In this document: one piece after another, positions 1 through 6,817 of the stretch
Numbering within the stretch: the first letter of the stretch is position 1
Layout of the letters: every line of letters begins with the position of its first letter
Assembly (NCBI GenBank): GCA_025455795.1
Contig: JALOLW010000210.1
Coordinates: 1 to 7,151 of the forward strand
DNA length: 7,151 nucleotides
Source of the DNA: Spirosomataceae bacterium
GTDB taxonomy: Bacteria > Bacteroidota > Bacteroidia > Cytophagales > Spirosomataceae
Reading direction: 5' to 3'
Notes under the pieces: generated by a model
Database searches by the model: none
Seen by the model: the letters and a program-made list of their open reading frames with translations, nothing else
Told to the model about the DNA's origin: nothing
Position numbers and translations under genes: made by a program

Positions 1-416
1 TTTTGGACAAAAAACGCGCAGTCACTTCCCAATTTGCGGGCGTAGTCTTCCAACTGCGTCGTAGAGAGCGGTAGGTCGAAAGTTTGTTGGAGAAGTTTGA
101 GCGCGAAGGCCGCATCCGACGACCCGCCACCCATGCCCGCACCGATGGGTACGATTTTGAGCAGGTGCATGGCCACGGGGGGTAAATCAAAGTCTTTTTG
201 CAACAAATCGTATGCTTTTACGCAGAGATTGTGGGCAGGGTCGCCAGGAATCTCAATGCCCGACGAAGAAAACGAAAACGCCTCTGCTCGAATCACTTCC
301 AACACATCGCACCAACCTATGGGATAAAAGCAGGAAGCGATGTTGTGAAAACCATCGGGGCGTTTTTCGGTGATTTGAAGGCCAATGTTGATTTTGGCCG
401 ATGGAAATCCAATCAT
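1..416 (-). CDS. ispE: 4-diphosphocytidyl-2-C-methyl-D-erythritol kinase IspE, N-terminal part (cut by window edge)
   Basis: IspE is the cytoplasmic GHMP-family kinase that phosphorylates the 2-hydroxyl of CDP-methylerythritol with ATP in the MEP (non-mevalonate) isoprenoid pathway. The 138 residues visible begin MIGFPSAKINIGL, the usual start of the family with the catalytic-type lysine K8. They include the glycine-rich ATP-binding loop PIGAGMGGGSSDAA at residues 90-103 and the GSDCAFF segment at 130-136, whose D132 matches the catalytic aspartate known from E. coli IspE. The family is normally about 260-290 residues, so roughly half the protein lies beyond position 1. The start is firm: an in-frame TAA lies three codons upstream of the ATG, so no longer start exists. 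There is no Shine-Dalgarno sequence. The gene is transcribed divergently from the dehydrogenase gene. The family call is very secure from the GHMP motif. Whether the rest of the gene is intact cannot be seen. Confidence 0.95.
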   Translation of the reverse strand, partial: MIGFPSAKINIGLQITEKRPDGFHNIASCFYPIGWCDVLEVIRAEAFSFSSSGIEIPGDPAHNLCVKAYDLLQKDFDLPPVAMHLLKIVPIGAGMGGGSSDAAFALKLLQQTFDLPLSTTQLEDYARKLGSDCAFFVQ

Positions 417-434
417 GTTTTTGAATTAGTCCAA

Positions 435-442
435 CAAAGGTA
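435..442 (-). promoter_or_regulatory. Candidate Bacteroidota-type -7 promoter element for ispE
   Basis: On the minus strand these bases read TACCTTTG, an exact match to the Bacteroidota -7 consensus TAnnTTTG. It ends 18 nt before the ispE ATG, so transcription would begin about a dozen bases before the start codon. The -33 TTTG box expected 19-21 bp further upstream is not present; that region is GC-rich and part of an imperfect palindrome. The match could therefore be fortuitous, or the promoter may depend on an activator. Confidence 0.4.
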
Positions 443-450
443 AGGTGATT

Positions 451-474
451 TGGGCGATTGACGCGCATTGCCCA
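451..474. promoter_or_regulatory. Imperfect palindrome in the ispE / dehydrogenase divergent region
   Basis: TGGGCGAT and ATTGCCCA form 8-bp inverted arms (seven Watson-Crick pairs and one G-T) around the 8-nt spacer TGACGCGC. The palindrome lies just upstream of the ispE -7 candidate and about 60 bp before the dehydrogenase start, where an operator for either gene would be expected. No regulator gene is next to it, so the assignment rests on symmetry and position only. Confidence 0.3.
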
Positions 475-535
475 TTTACGAAATCACAAACAGTAGTCAA
501 TTTGGGTTATTTGCTTTTTCTTCAAAAACAGTGGT

Positions 536-1309
536 ATGTCAAAAAAGACCGAATTTGAGGGACAAGTAGCGATTGTGACGGGAGCAGGACAAGGGATTGG
601 TTTAGAGATAGCGCGGCAGTTGGCCGAGCGTGGTGCGCGGGTGTTGGTCAATGATTTGGACGAGCAACTTGCCCAACAAGCTGCCCAACAACTCCAAAAA
701 GCGGGTGGCGCGTGCCTTGCCCACGCGGGCGATGCTTCCGATGTGGATTTTGTGCGAGAGATGGTAGCGACTGCGGTAGCGCATTTTGGACAGTTGGATA
801 TATGTATTGCCAACGCGGGCATTACCACTTTTGGCGATTTTTTTGAGTATGAACCCCACTCGCTTCAGCAACTTTTGGATCTCAACCTTCGCGGTAGCTT
901 TTTCTTGACCCAAGCCGCCGCTCGACAGATGCGCGCACAGGGGCGTGGCGGCAGGATTTTGTTGATGTCGTCGGTGACGGGGCATCAGGCACATCAATAC
1001 TTGGCGGCCTACGGCATGACCAAAGCCGCCCTCGAAATGCTCGCCAAAGCACTGGTGATTGACTTGGCACCACTCGGTATCACCATCAACGCCGTTGCAC
1101 CGGGGGCTACCATGACCGAGCGCACCGCCGAAGACCCCACCTACGCCCAGACGTGGGGGCGCATCACCCCCGCAGGTACGCCCGCTTCGGTGCAAGACAT
1201 CGCCCACGCGGCTTTGTTTTTTGTATCGCCAGCGGCAGGACACGTTACGGGTCAGGCACTCGTTATAGACGGCGGCTGGACATCGGTAAGTCCGTCACCG
1301 TACACCTAA
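536..1309 (+). CDS. Classical short-chain dehydrogenase/reductase (SDR, FabG / glucose-1-dehydrogenase-like)
   Basis: This is a 257-residue single-domain Rossmann oxidoreductase of the classical SDR family, cytoplasmic and usually tetrameric. The expected motifs are in order: nucleotide-binding TGAGQGIG at 15-22, D66 in AGDASD (adenine pocket), NAG at 93-95, N117 in DLNLRG, catalytic S146, Y159 and K163 (YGMTK), PG at 189-190, and the C-terminal GHVTGQALVIDGGW. Acidic D40 after strand beta-2, with no basic residue there, suggests a preference for NAD(H) over NADP(H); this is inference. The substrate cannot be read from the sequence. The family includes 3-oxoacyl-ACP reductases, but the neighbouring sugar-acid-type transporter argues for oxidation of an imported sugar, polyol or hydroxy acid. 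A glutamine-rich stretch at 44-54 (LAQQAAQQLQK) is encoded by TGCCCAACAA repeated with a 12-bp period at 670-679 and 682-691. The start has no Shine-Dalgarno sequence, but it places the Rossmann motif at the normal distance from the N-terminus. Confidence 0.93.
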   Translation: MSKKTEFEGQVAIVTGAGQGIGLEIARQLAERGARVLVNDLDEQLAQQAAQQLQKAGGACLAHAGDASDVDFVREMVATAVAHFGQLDICIANAGITTFGDFFEYEPHSLQQLLDLNLRGSFFLTQAAARQMRAQGRGGRILLMSSVTGHQAHQYLAAYGMTKAALEMLAKALVIDLAPLGITINAVAPGATMTERTAEDPTYAQTWGRITPAGTPASVQDIAHAALFFVSPAAGHVTGQALVIDGGWTSVSPSPYT

Positions 1310-1351
1310 CATGGCTTTTTGAACATAACCGATAACTTTTAACCGCGCTGG

Positions 1352-2584
1352 ATGAATCACCCTTCTCGCTACCCGTGGGTACTGGTCGGCCTACTGTGGG
1401 TCGTGGCTTTGCTCAACTACATGGACCGGCAAATGCTCGCCACCATGCGCCCTTCGATGCAAGTGGACATCGCCGATCTGCAACTTGCGACCAATTTTGG
1501 CCGATTAATGGCGATTTTTCTGTGGGTGTACGCTTTGATGAGTCCCGTGGCAGGGATGATAGGCGACAGAGTCAATCGTAAATGGCTCATTATCGGGAGT
1601 TTATTTGTCTGGTCGGGGGTGACATTTGCCATGGGTTACGCCACCACTTTTACGCAACTGTACGTGCTTCGCGCCCTCATGGGCATCAGCGAAGCCCTGT
1701 ATATGCCCGTGGGTTTGGCCATGATTGCCGACTTTCACAGCGCGCGTACCCGCTCGTTGGCGGTGGGTATTCACCTTACTGGCAACTACATGGGGCAAGC
1801 CTTGGGCGGTTTTGGCGCTACCATCGCCGACGAGTTCTCGTGGCATACCGCGTTTCAGTCGTTTGGGCTGACAGGAATGGTTTATGCGTTGATTTTGATG
1901 GTGTTTTTGAAAGACAAAAACTCCCACAAAGACACCATTCAGCCCTCCGCGACCGAAACGCCCCCGCTGTTTAAGGGTTTGGGTGTATTGCTGGGCGATG
2001 TGTCTTTTTGGTTCATCTTGTTTTATTTCGCTGTGCCGAGTTTGCCAGGATGGGCCATCAAAAACTGGCTACCTACGCTTTTTGCTGACAAATTGGGCAT
2101 TGAAATGGCCCAAGCAGGGCCTCTTGCTACGATTACCACCTCGTTGTCGTCGTTGTTGGGGTTGATTATAGGTGGTATTGTTTCTGACCGATGGTTACAG
2201 CGTCACCTGCGCGGGCGTATCTATACCAGCGTACTTGGGCTGTCGCTGACGATTCCCGCCCTGCTCCTGATTGCCTACGGGAGTAGCCTTGGTCATGCTA
2301 TTGCGGCGGGCATTTGTTTTGGATTCGGTTTTGGGCTTTTTGATGGCAACAATATGCCTATTCTGTGTCAGTTTGTATCGGCCAAATACCGCGCTACGGG
2401 CTACGGACTCATGAACATGGTGGGAATCATGGCGGGGGCTTTCATCACCGATTGGCTTGGCAAATCTACCGACAAAGGCAATTTAGCCGCTGACTTTGCG
2501 CTGTTAGCAGGCGTAGTGGGCGTTGCCATTGTGGTTCAATTGATGTTTTTGAAACCCAAAACCAAGGATTTTGTGGAAGAGTGA
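1352..2584 (+). CDS. Major facilitator superfamily transporter, 12 TM, anion:cation-symporter-like
   Basis: This 410-residue inner-membrane secondary transporter has the usual MFS length and two six-helix halves. Predicted helices lie near 8-25, 50-71, 78-96, 100-127, 137-159, 165-186, then 217-240, 255-277, 288-310, 313-337, 345-369 and 379-400, with a hydrophilic central loop at about 187-213. TM1 carries LNYMDRQML, typical of ACS/hexuronate-type carriers. The loop between TM2 and TM3 has the MFS motif GDRVNRK at 71-77, and TM4 has RALMGISEA at 107-115. A counterpart of the loop motif in the second half is SDRWLQRHLRGR at 278-289. The gene starts 42 bp after the dehydrogenase stop with no terminator-like hairpin between them, so the two are probably co-transcribed. 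Uptake of a sugar acid or related anion is an inference from the family; export cannot be excluded. The stop codon lies 2 bp from the stop of the opposing RND gene. Confidence 0.9.
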   Translation: MNHPSRYPWVLVGLLWVVALLNYMDRQMLATMRPSMQVDIADLQLATNFGRLMAIFLWVYALMSPVAGMIGDRVNRKWLIIGSLFVWSGVTFAMGYATTFTQLYVLRALMGISEALYMPVGLAMIADFHSARTRSLAVGIHLTGNYMGQALGGFGATIADEFSWHTAFQSFGLTGMVYALILMVFLKDKNSHKDTIQPSATETPPLFKGLGVLLGDVSFWFILFYFAVPSLPGWAIKNWLPTLFADKLGIEMAQAGPLATITTSLSSLLGLIIGGIVSDRWLQRHLRGRIYTSVLGLSLTIPALLLIAYGSSLGHAIAAGICFGFGFGLFDGNNMPILCQFVSAKYRATGYGLMNMVGIMAGAFITDWLGKSTDKGNLAADFALLAGVVGVAIVVQLMFLKPKTKDFVEE

Positions 2585-2586
2585 GT

Positions 2587-5500
2587 TTACACCTTCGGCG
2601 GCAATAACTTATACAACACGGGCGTAACAATGCGCGAGAGAAGCGTGGAGCTAATCAAACCGCCGATGAGTACCCATGCCAATGGCGAATAGAGTGGGTT
2701 GTTTTCGATGGCCAGCGGAATAAGCCCACCGATGGCCGTAAGCGACGTAAGCACGATAGGCACAAACCGAATCTCGCCCGCTTTTTCGATGGCTTCGATG
2801 AGCGGTGTGCCTTCTTGGCGGAGTTGGTTGGTAAAATCCACGAGCAAAATAGAGTTTTTGACCTCGATACCCACCAAGGCAATCAGCCCCACGATGGCCA
2901 CAAAAGACAGCGGATAATTGACCACCCAAAGCATTGAAAACGCCCCAATAATGCCCAACGGAATGACCGAAAGCACGATAAGTGAGCTTTTGAAAGTGCC
3001 AAACTCCAAAATCAACACGCCGATAAACCCAAAGATGGTAAGCATAATGATGGTTCCCAAGCCGCCAAACGATTTCTGACGCGCTTCGAGTTCACCGGCA
3101 GCTTCATAATGAAACCCCTCTGGCATTGAGTATTTGTCCATTTTGGCAAAAATCTCTTTGTAAACATTATCCACTAAATAGCCTGTTTTGAGATAAGCCG
3201 TCACCGTTACCAAACGGTCGAGATTGTAATGCCGAATCTGATTGGCACTGGTCTCAAACTGTATGTCGGCGATTTGTTTGAGAGGGATAGCACCTCCCGT
3301 TACAGTATTGATATAGAGGGAGTTGAGGGTTTCTATGGTGGTGGTTTGACCTTTGGGAAGTGTCACCACTATATTGACATCATCGCCCTCTTGGTCTTTG
3401 AAAGTCCCGATATTGAGCCCTGCTATCGCCAAACGGATGGTGCGATTGGCATCTGCCATTGAAACCCCGAGTAGGCCCGCCTTTTCTTTGTTGATTTTTA
3501 CCCGCATATCGGTTTTACGGTAGGCCAGGGGGTTGTCCACATATACTGTACCTTCTGTTGTTTCTAAAATTCTGGTTATATCCGCTGCTATTTTTCGTTG
3601 TTTTTCAAGGTCTTCACCGTAAATCCGTATCGCAACGGGGGCTTCCATAGGAGGGCCTTGTTCAAAATCCTTGACTTGTATTTTAGCGTTGGGAATACTG
3701 AAAAATTGCGTTCTTAACCGATCAATCAACGCACTTTTTTGGACAGGAGGCAGGTCATGAGTCTGTATAAAAAACTCCGCATAATTGGCTGTTTCATTCC
3801 TTTGAATCACGTTGTAATAAATCCTCGGATTGCCCTTCCCTACATTGGTGGTGTAATACTTGATTTCTTTGGTTTTTTTGAGTTCGGCTTCAATCATTTG
3901 AGCAATGCGATTGGTTTCGCTCAGTGCTGTGCCATCAGGAGTATCCACAGTGATTAAAAACATGGGTTTTTCTGACTTAGGAAAAAGTGAGAATCCGATG
4001 CGTTTGGGGATTTGTAGCGAAAGCGCAAACAGAATCGCTGCTACTGCCAAGGTAGGCCAAGGATGACGCAGCGACCAGTGTAAAAGTTTTGAATAAGAGC
4101 CACTTATGGCTTTTTTGAGTGCTCTCAAAAATATATTTCCGTCAGGATTGTGCGACTCCTTCAAAAGTCGGCTACTCAAAAACGGAACAATTGTAAGAGA
4201 AACCACCATAGAAGCCAAGATAGTCATGGTGACGGCCAAAGGCAAACTTCGGATAAATTCGCCCGACGATTCAGGGAGAAAATTGAGCGGTAAAAACGCC
4301 AACACCAGCGTAACTGTACACCCGATGACGGCCAGTGTAATCTGTTTGGTGGCTTTGATGGCAGCCTCTCGTTTGTCAAAGCCATCTCGCATCCATCGCT
4401 CTATGTTTTCGACCACCACAATGCTATCATCTACCAAAATACCCAGGGCCACAATCATACCCACAATACTGAGCTGATTGATACTGATGCCGAGGTAATC
4501 AATGGCTGAAAGGCCAATGGCCAACGACAGCGGAATCGAAATCATGACGACCAAAGCGGCTCTAAAACCCAAGGGGAGCAGTGTGAGCGATACCAACAGG
4601 ATAGCAATGGCAAAGTCTTTGGCAAAATTGTTGAGTCGTTTATTGACGCTTTCCGATTGGTCGAAGTTTTTGACCAGCTTGATGGTTGGAGGGAGTGTTT
4701 TTTCAAAAGAGGAGATGATGGGATTGATGAGTTCGCCCGTTTTGCTAATATTTTTGCCAGCTTTTTGGGCTACTGTCACCAAAGCGCAACGGTGTCCGTT
4801 CAATCGGGTGATGTGGGTCACTTCTTCATAATTAAACTCCACGTCTGCTACATCGCGTAGATAGATGATTTTTTGACCATTGGAGCCCACTATCGTATTT
4901 CTGATTTCTTCCAATGACTGATAATCCCCACTGGTTTTGACATTAAATTTACGAGAACCCGCCGTCAAAACCCCTGCTGGAATACTCATGTTTTCGGCTT
5001 GAAGTGCGCCCAATACCCGATTGGAAGGAATACCGACCTGGGCCATTTTTTCTACATTGAGGGCGACTCTCACAGTGGTAGCAGGATAGCCCCAATCTTT
5101 GGCCAATTTGAGGGCAGGTACCTTTTCGAGCATTTTACGCAAACGCTCGGCATGTTGCCCCAATACCTTGTCAGAAACTATGTCCGACACCAATGCGGCT
5201 TGGACTACGCTCACATCAGAGGGCGTAAAACGCATAATTTCGGTACGATATATATCAGAAGGTAGGTCTTTGGCCAACGCATTGACCTCTCTCACCATTG
5301 CTTGGTAGTTGTTGTCTTGGCTACTGTTGTTCCACTCAAATTCTACCCTTATATTGGCTACTCCATCACCTACAAACGTAATAATTTCTTTTACGTTTTC
5401 GAGTTCATTGAATCGCTTTTCGGCCTTGTCCACAATCAATTCCTCCATGTCTTCGACATCAGTGCCTGGATAGATGTAAATCACTGATACAGAACGAGTA

Positions 5501-5619
5501 GATAGGTCTGGGTCTTCGGACCGAGGCATATTGAGGAGAGAATTGACGCCCAACGCCACCACACCTACAAACATGCAGAGCATAAACTGCCAGTTTTTAA
5601 CAGAAAATTCGGAGAGCAT
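2587..5619 (-). CDS. RND-family efflux permease (AcrB/MexB-like, HAE type)
   Basis: This 1010-residue proton-driven inner-membrane pump subunit works as a trimer with a periplasmic adaptor and an outer-membrane channel. TM1 at about 10-29 is followed by MPRSEDPDLS and the YPGTDVEDMEELIVDKAE segment at 50-67, hallmarks of the family. A large periplasmic loop (30-335), TM2-TM6 (336-483), TM7 (520-538), a second large loop (540-850) and TM8-TM12 (853-1003) give the full two-fold repeated architecture. TM4 holds the proton-relay aspartates D397 and D398 in GILVDDSIVVVENIE. TM10 holds the matching K921 in GIEVKNSILLVDF. Because the relay is DD...K and the TM4/TM10 motifs are HAE-like, a drug or amphiphile exporter is more likely than a CusA-type metal pump; the substrate is unknown. 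The gene lies 100 bp downstream of the adaptor gene on the same strand. Its start is preceded by A-rich sequence rather than a Shine-Dalgarno site. It is full length with no frameshift. Confidence 0.95.
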   Translation of the reverse strand: MLSEFSVKNWQFMLCMFVGVVALGVNSLLNMPRSEDPDLSTRSVSVIYIYPGTDVEDMEELIVDKAEKRFNELENVKEIITFVGDGVANIRVEFEWNNSSQDNNYQAMVREVNALAKDLPSDIYRTEIMRFTPSDVSVVQAALVSDIVSDKVLGQHAERLRKMLEKVPALKLAKDWGYPATTVRVALNVEKMAQVGIPSNRVLGALQAENMSIPAGVLTAGSRKFNVKTSGDYQSLEEIRNTIVGSNGQKIIYLRDVADVEFNYEEVTHITRLNGHRCALVTVAQKAGKNISKTGELINPIISSFEKTLPPTIKLVKNFDQSESVNKRLNNFAKDFAIAILLVSLTLLPLGFRAALVVMISIPLSLAIGLSAIDYLGISINQLSIVGMIVALGILVDDSIVVVENIERWMRDGFDKREAAIKATKQITLAVIGCTVTLVLAFLPLNFLPESSGEFIRSLPLAVTMTILASMVVSLTIVPFLSSRLLKESHNPDGNIFLRALKKAISGSYSKLLHWSLRHPWPTLAVAAILFALSLQIPKRIGFSLFPKSEKPMFLITVDTPDGTALSETNRIAQMIEAELKKTKEIKYYTTNVGKGNPRIYYNVIQRNETANYAEFFIQTHDLPPVQKSALIDRLRTQFFSIPNAKIQVKDFEQGPPMEAPVAIRIYGEDLEKQRKIAADITRILETTEGTVYVDNPLAYRKTDMRVKINKEKAGLLGVSMADANRTIRLAIAGLNIGTFKDQEGDDVNIVVTLPKGQTTTIETLNSLYINTVTGGAIPLKQIADIQFETSANQIRHYNLDRLVTVTAYLKTGYLVDNVYKEIFAKMDKYSMPEGFHYEAAGELEARQKSFGGLGTIIMLTIFGFIGVLILEFGTFKSSLIVLSVIPLGIIGAFSMLWVVNYPLSFVAIVGLIALVGIEVKNSILLVDFTNQLRQEGTPLIEAIEKAGEIRFVPIVLTSLTAIGGLIPLAIENNPLYSPLAWVLIGGLISSTLLSRIVTPVLYKLLPPKV

Positions 5620-5643
5620 TTTTTTAGTTTTTTTGGTTTTTTT
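5619..5643 (-). promoter_or_regulatory. A-rich leader: three A7 tracts running into the RND start codon
   Basis: On the minus strand the RND start is preceded by three runs of exactly seven A, separated by CC and CT, giving a 9-nt period. The last A of the third run (5625-5619) is the A of the ATG. A-rich leaders are the usual substitute for Shine-Dalgarno sequences in Bacteroidota. The even spacing is also close to a helical turn and could bend the DNA. The runs lie before the reading frame, so length changes would alter the leader and not the protein. Confidence 0.5.
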
Positions 5644-5645
5644 AT

Positions 5646-5672
5646 CAATCCCCGCTTGGGCGGGGTGGATTG
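5646..5672. repeat. GC-rich hairpin in the adaptor-permease intergenic gap
   Basis: CCCCGC (5650-5655) and GCGGGG (5660-5665) are perfect inverted arms around the tetranucleotide TTGG. CAAT (5646-5649) and ATTG (5669-5672) extend the stem across a 3-nt bulge. On the minus-strand mRNA it sits between the adaptor stop and the A-rich RND leader. A second, weaker inverted pair, CCTTGC (5680-5685) and GCAAGG (5711-5716), fills the rest of the gap up to the adaptor stop codon. Possible roles are 3'-end protection of the adaptor part of the message, partial attenuation, or a REP-like dispersed element. It is not followed by a U run on the minus strand, so it is not a canonical terminator. Confidence 0.6.
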
Positions 5673-5719
5673 TGTCCTACCTTGCGTTTGTCACTCACCC
5701 GCAGTTGCAGGCAAGGGGA

Positions 5720-6775
5720 TTAATTCTTCACTAAAACCGCAGCCTTGTCTCTCAAAAACGCCCCGCCTGCTGTTATTACTTCCGAAATATCCTCCAATCC
5801 GTTTGTAATCAGTACTTTGTCTTTTTCAATGTAACCTACTGTAACGGCTATTTTTTTGGCTTTTTTGCCCGATTCATCCAGCACAAACACGTAAGCATTT
5901 TTTCCATTGCCTTCCAAAATAGCCTCTACTGGCACTACGGCATAGCTGCGGCTTTGGGCGGGACTGAGCGCGATTTTGGCAAACATCCCCGAAGCCAATC
6001 GCTTGCCGTTGGGCGCGATTTTGATTTCTACTTCATAAAGTTTATTCATCGGGTCGGCGATGGGCGCGAGTTCGGTCACAGCGCCCGAAAGTGGCTCGTC
6101 GGGATAAGCATCAAGGGTAATACTGGCCTTGTCGCCGAGTTTGAGCCGTGCCCAGTCCTTGTCCGTGATGCCCACGCGCACTACCCAATCGGACGCGCTG
6201 CTTGAATTTAAAAACAGAATTGGGCTACCTGAACCTATCAGCTCACCTTCGTTGGCCAACTTTCTGATAACTACCCCGTTGATGGGCGATACGATTTTGG
6301 CAAACGACTGGTTGAACTTGGCGATTTGGAGGTTTTGCTGCGCGACATCAAAGCCCGTGGTGGCGTTTTGCATTTGTTCGAGCGTGGCGGCAGTGTCTTT
6401 GTACATATTTTGCACCCGCTTAAAATCCCTTTCCGACTTTTCGACACTGTACTGCGCCTGAGCCACTTGGGCGTTGATTTCGGTGAGGTCGAGCGTAGCC
6501 AGAAGTTGGCCTTTGCTCACGCGCTGCCCTTCTTTGACCAAAATTCGCTGGATAATGCCCCCGATTTTGAACGATAGCCGCGCCTCGTCGGTACTGGCCA
6601 CCAGCCCCGAAGCGGCGATTTCTTCGGAGCGTATTGTTTGTTCTACTTTGGCCAACTGTACGGGCGTGATGGTTTCGTCCAAAGAGACTGCTTTTTCAGT
6701 TTTGGTGTCGTCGGTTTTGTTACAGGCTGTGAATAGCAAAGCGATAACTATTGCTGAAAGAATACTATTTTTCAT
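5720..6775 (-). CDS. RND efflux periplasmic adaptor (membrane fusion protein, HlyD/AcrA-like), lipoprotein
   Basis: This 351-residue adaptor links the RND permease to an outer-membrane channel. The N-terminus MKNSILSAIVIALLFTAC is a lipoprotein signal with C18 as the lipidated cysteine; the lipobox FTAC is slightly loose. The first lipoyl half lies at about 66-98 (SFKIGGIIQRILVKEGQRVSKGQLLATLD). A short alpha-helical hairpin follows at about 100-157 (QVAQAQYSVEKSERDF onward), and the second lipoyl half is at about 161-189 (IVSPINGVVIRK, NEGELIGSGSPILFL). A beta-barrel covers about 195-272 and a membrane-proximal domain about 275-351. The length is near the family norm, and the short hairpin is usual for AcrA-type partners. 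It is the first gene of the operon with the permease downstream. No outer-membrane factor gene is present in the window. Its start lies 42 bp from the divergent DUF433 gene, so the two share one regulatory region. Confidence 0.93.
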   Translation of the reverse strand: MKNSILSAIVIALLFTACNKTDDTKTEKAVSLDETITPVQLAKVEQTIRSEEIAASGLVASTDEARLSFKIGGIIQRILVKEGQRVSKGQLLATLDLTEINAQVAQAQYSVEKSERDFKRVQNMYKDTAATLEQMQNATTGFDVAQQNLQIAKFNQSFAKIVSPINGVVIRKLANEGELIGSGSPILFLNSSSASDWVVRVGITDKDWARLKLGDKASITLDAYPDEPLSGAVTELAPIADPMNKLYEVEIKIAPNGKRLASGMFAKIALSPAQSRSYAVVPVEAILEGNGKNAYVFVLDESGKKAKKIAVTVGYIEKDKVLITNGLEDISEVITAGGAFLRDKAAVLVKN

Positions 6776-6781
6776 TGCTGA

Positions 6782-6803
6782 ATTTGTTTTATATTTGTTT
6801 TAT
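6782..6803. promoter_or_regulatory. Tandem 11-bp direct repeat in the efflux / DUF433 divergent region (candidate operator)
   Basis: ATTTGTTTTAT occurs twice with no gap (6782-6792 and 6793-6803), a perfect 11-bp tandem repeat with a period of about one helical turn. The flanks AATTTG (6781-6786) and CAAATT (6804-6809) also form an inverted pair around it. The repeat covers half of the 42-bp gap and overlaps the DUF433 -7 element, so a protein bound here could affect transcription in both directions. Which protein binds it, if any, is unknown. Confidence 0.45.
6790..6797 (+). promoter_or_regulatory. Candidate Bacteroidota-type -7 promoter element for the DUF433 gene
   Basis: TATATTTG matches the Bacteroidota -7 consensus TAnnTTTG exactly and lies 20 nt before the DUF433 ATG. 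A T run at 6768-6771 sits 18 bp upstream, where the -33 TTTG box would be; it is only a partial match. An equally good element for the opposite strand was not found. The nearest there is TAATTTG, which is one base short in the spacer. Confidence 0.45.
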
Positions 6804-6817
6804 CAAATTACTAAATT

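Noticed and set aside
500..519. A -7 promoter element for the dehydrogenase gene in the stretch before its start
   Set aside because: TTATTTG and TAGTCAATTTG resemble TAnnTTTG, but the spacing between TA and TTTG is wrong in both, so no promoter could be supported.
484..828. Minus-strand open frame (114 codons) across the dehydrogenase start region
   Set aside because: It overlaps the SDR Rossmann motif on the opposite strand and has a low-complexity Ala/Ser/Cys-rich translation with no family features.
602..1243. Long minus-strand open frame (213 codons) opposite the dehydrogenase gene
   Set aside because: It is fully antisense to a gene with all SDR catalytic motifs, and its translation shows no recognisable domain. 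It is a by-product of the codon use of the real gene.
5646..5672. Hairpin read as a rho-independent terminator after the adaptor gene
   Set aside because: On the minus strand the stem is followed by A runs, not U. On the plus strand the T runs come before the stem. The sequence therefore does not form a canonical terminator in either direction.
6704..6724. Surface-export signal after the adaptor lipidation cysteine (acidic residues D22 and D23)
   Set aside because: The spacing and composition match the Bacteroidota surface-lipoprotein signal only loosely, and an RND adaptor is expected to stay in the periplasm.
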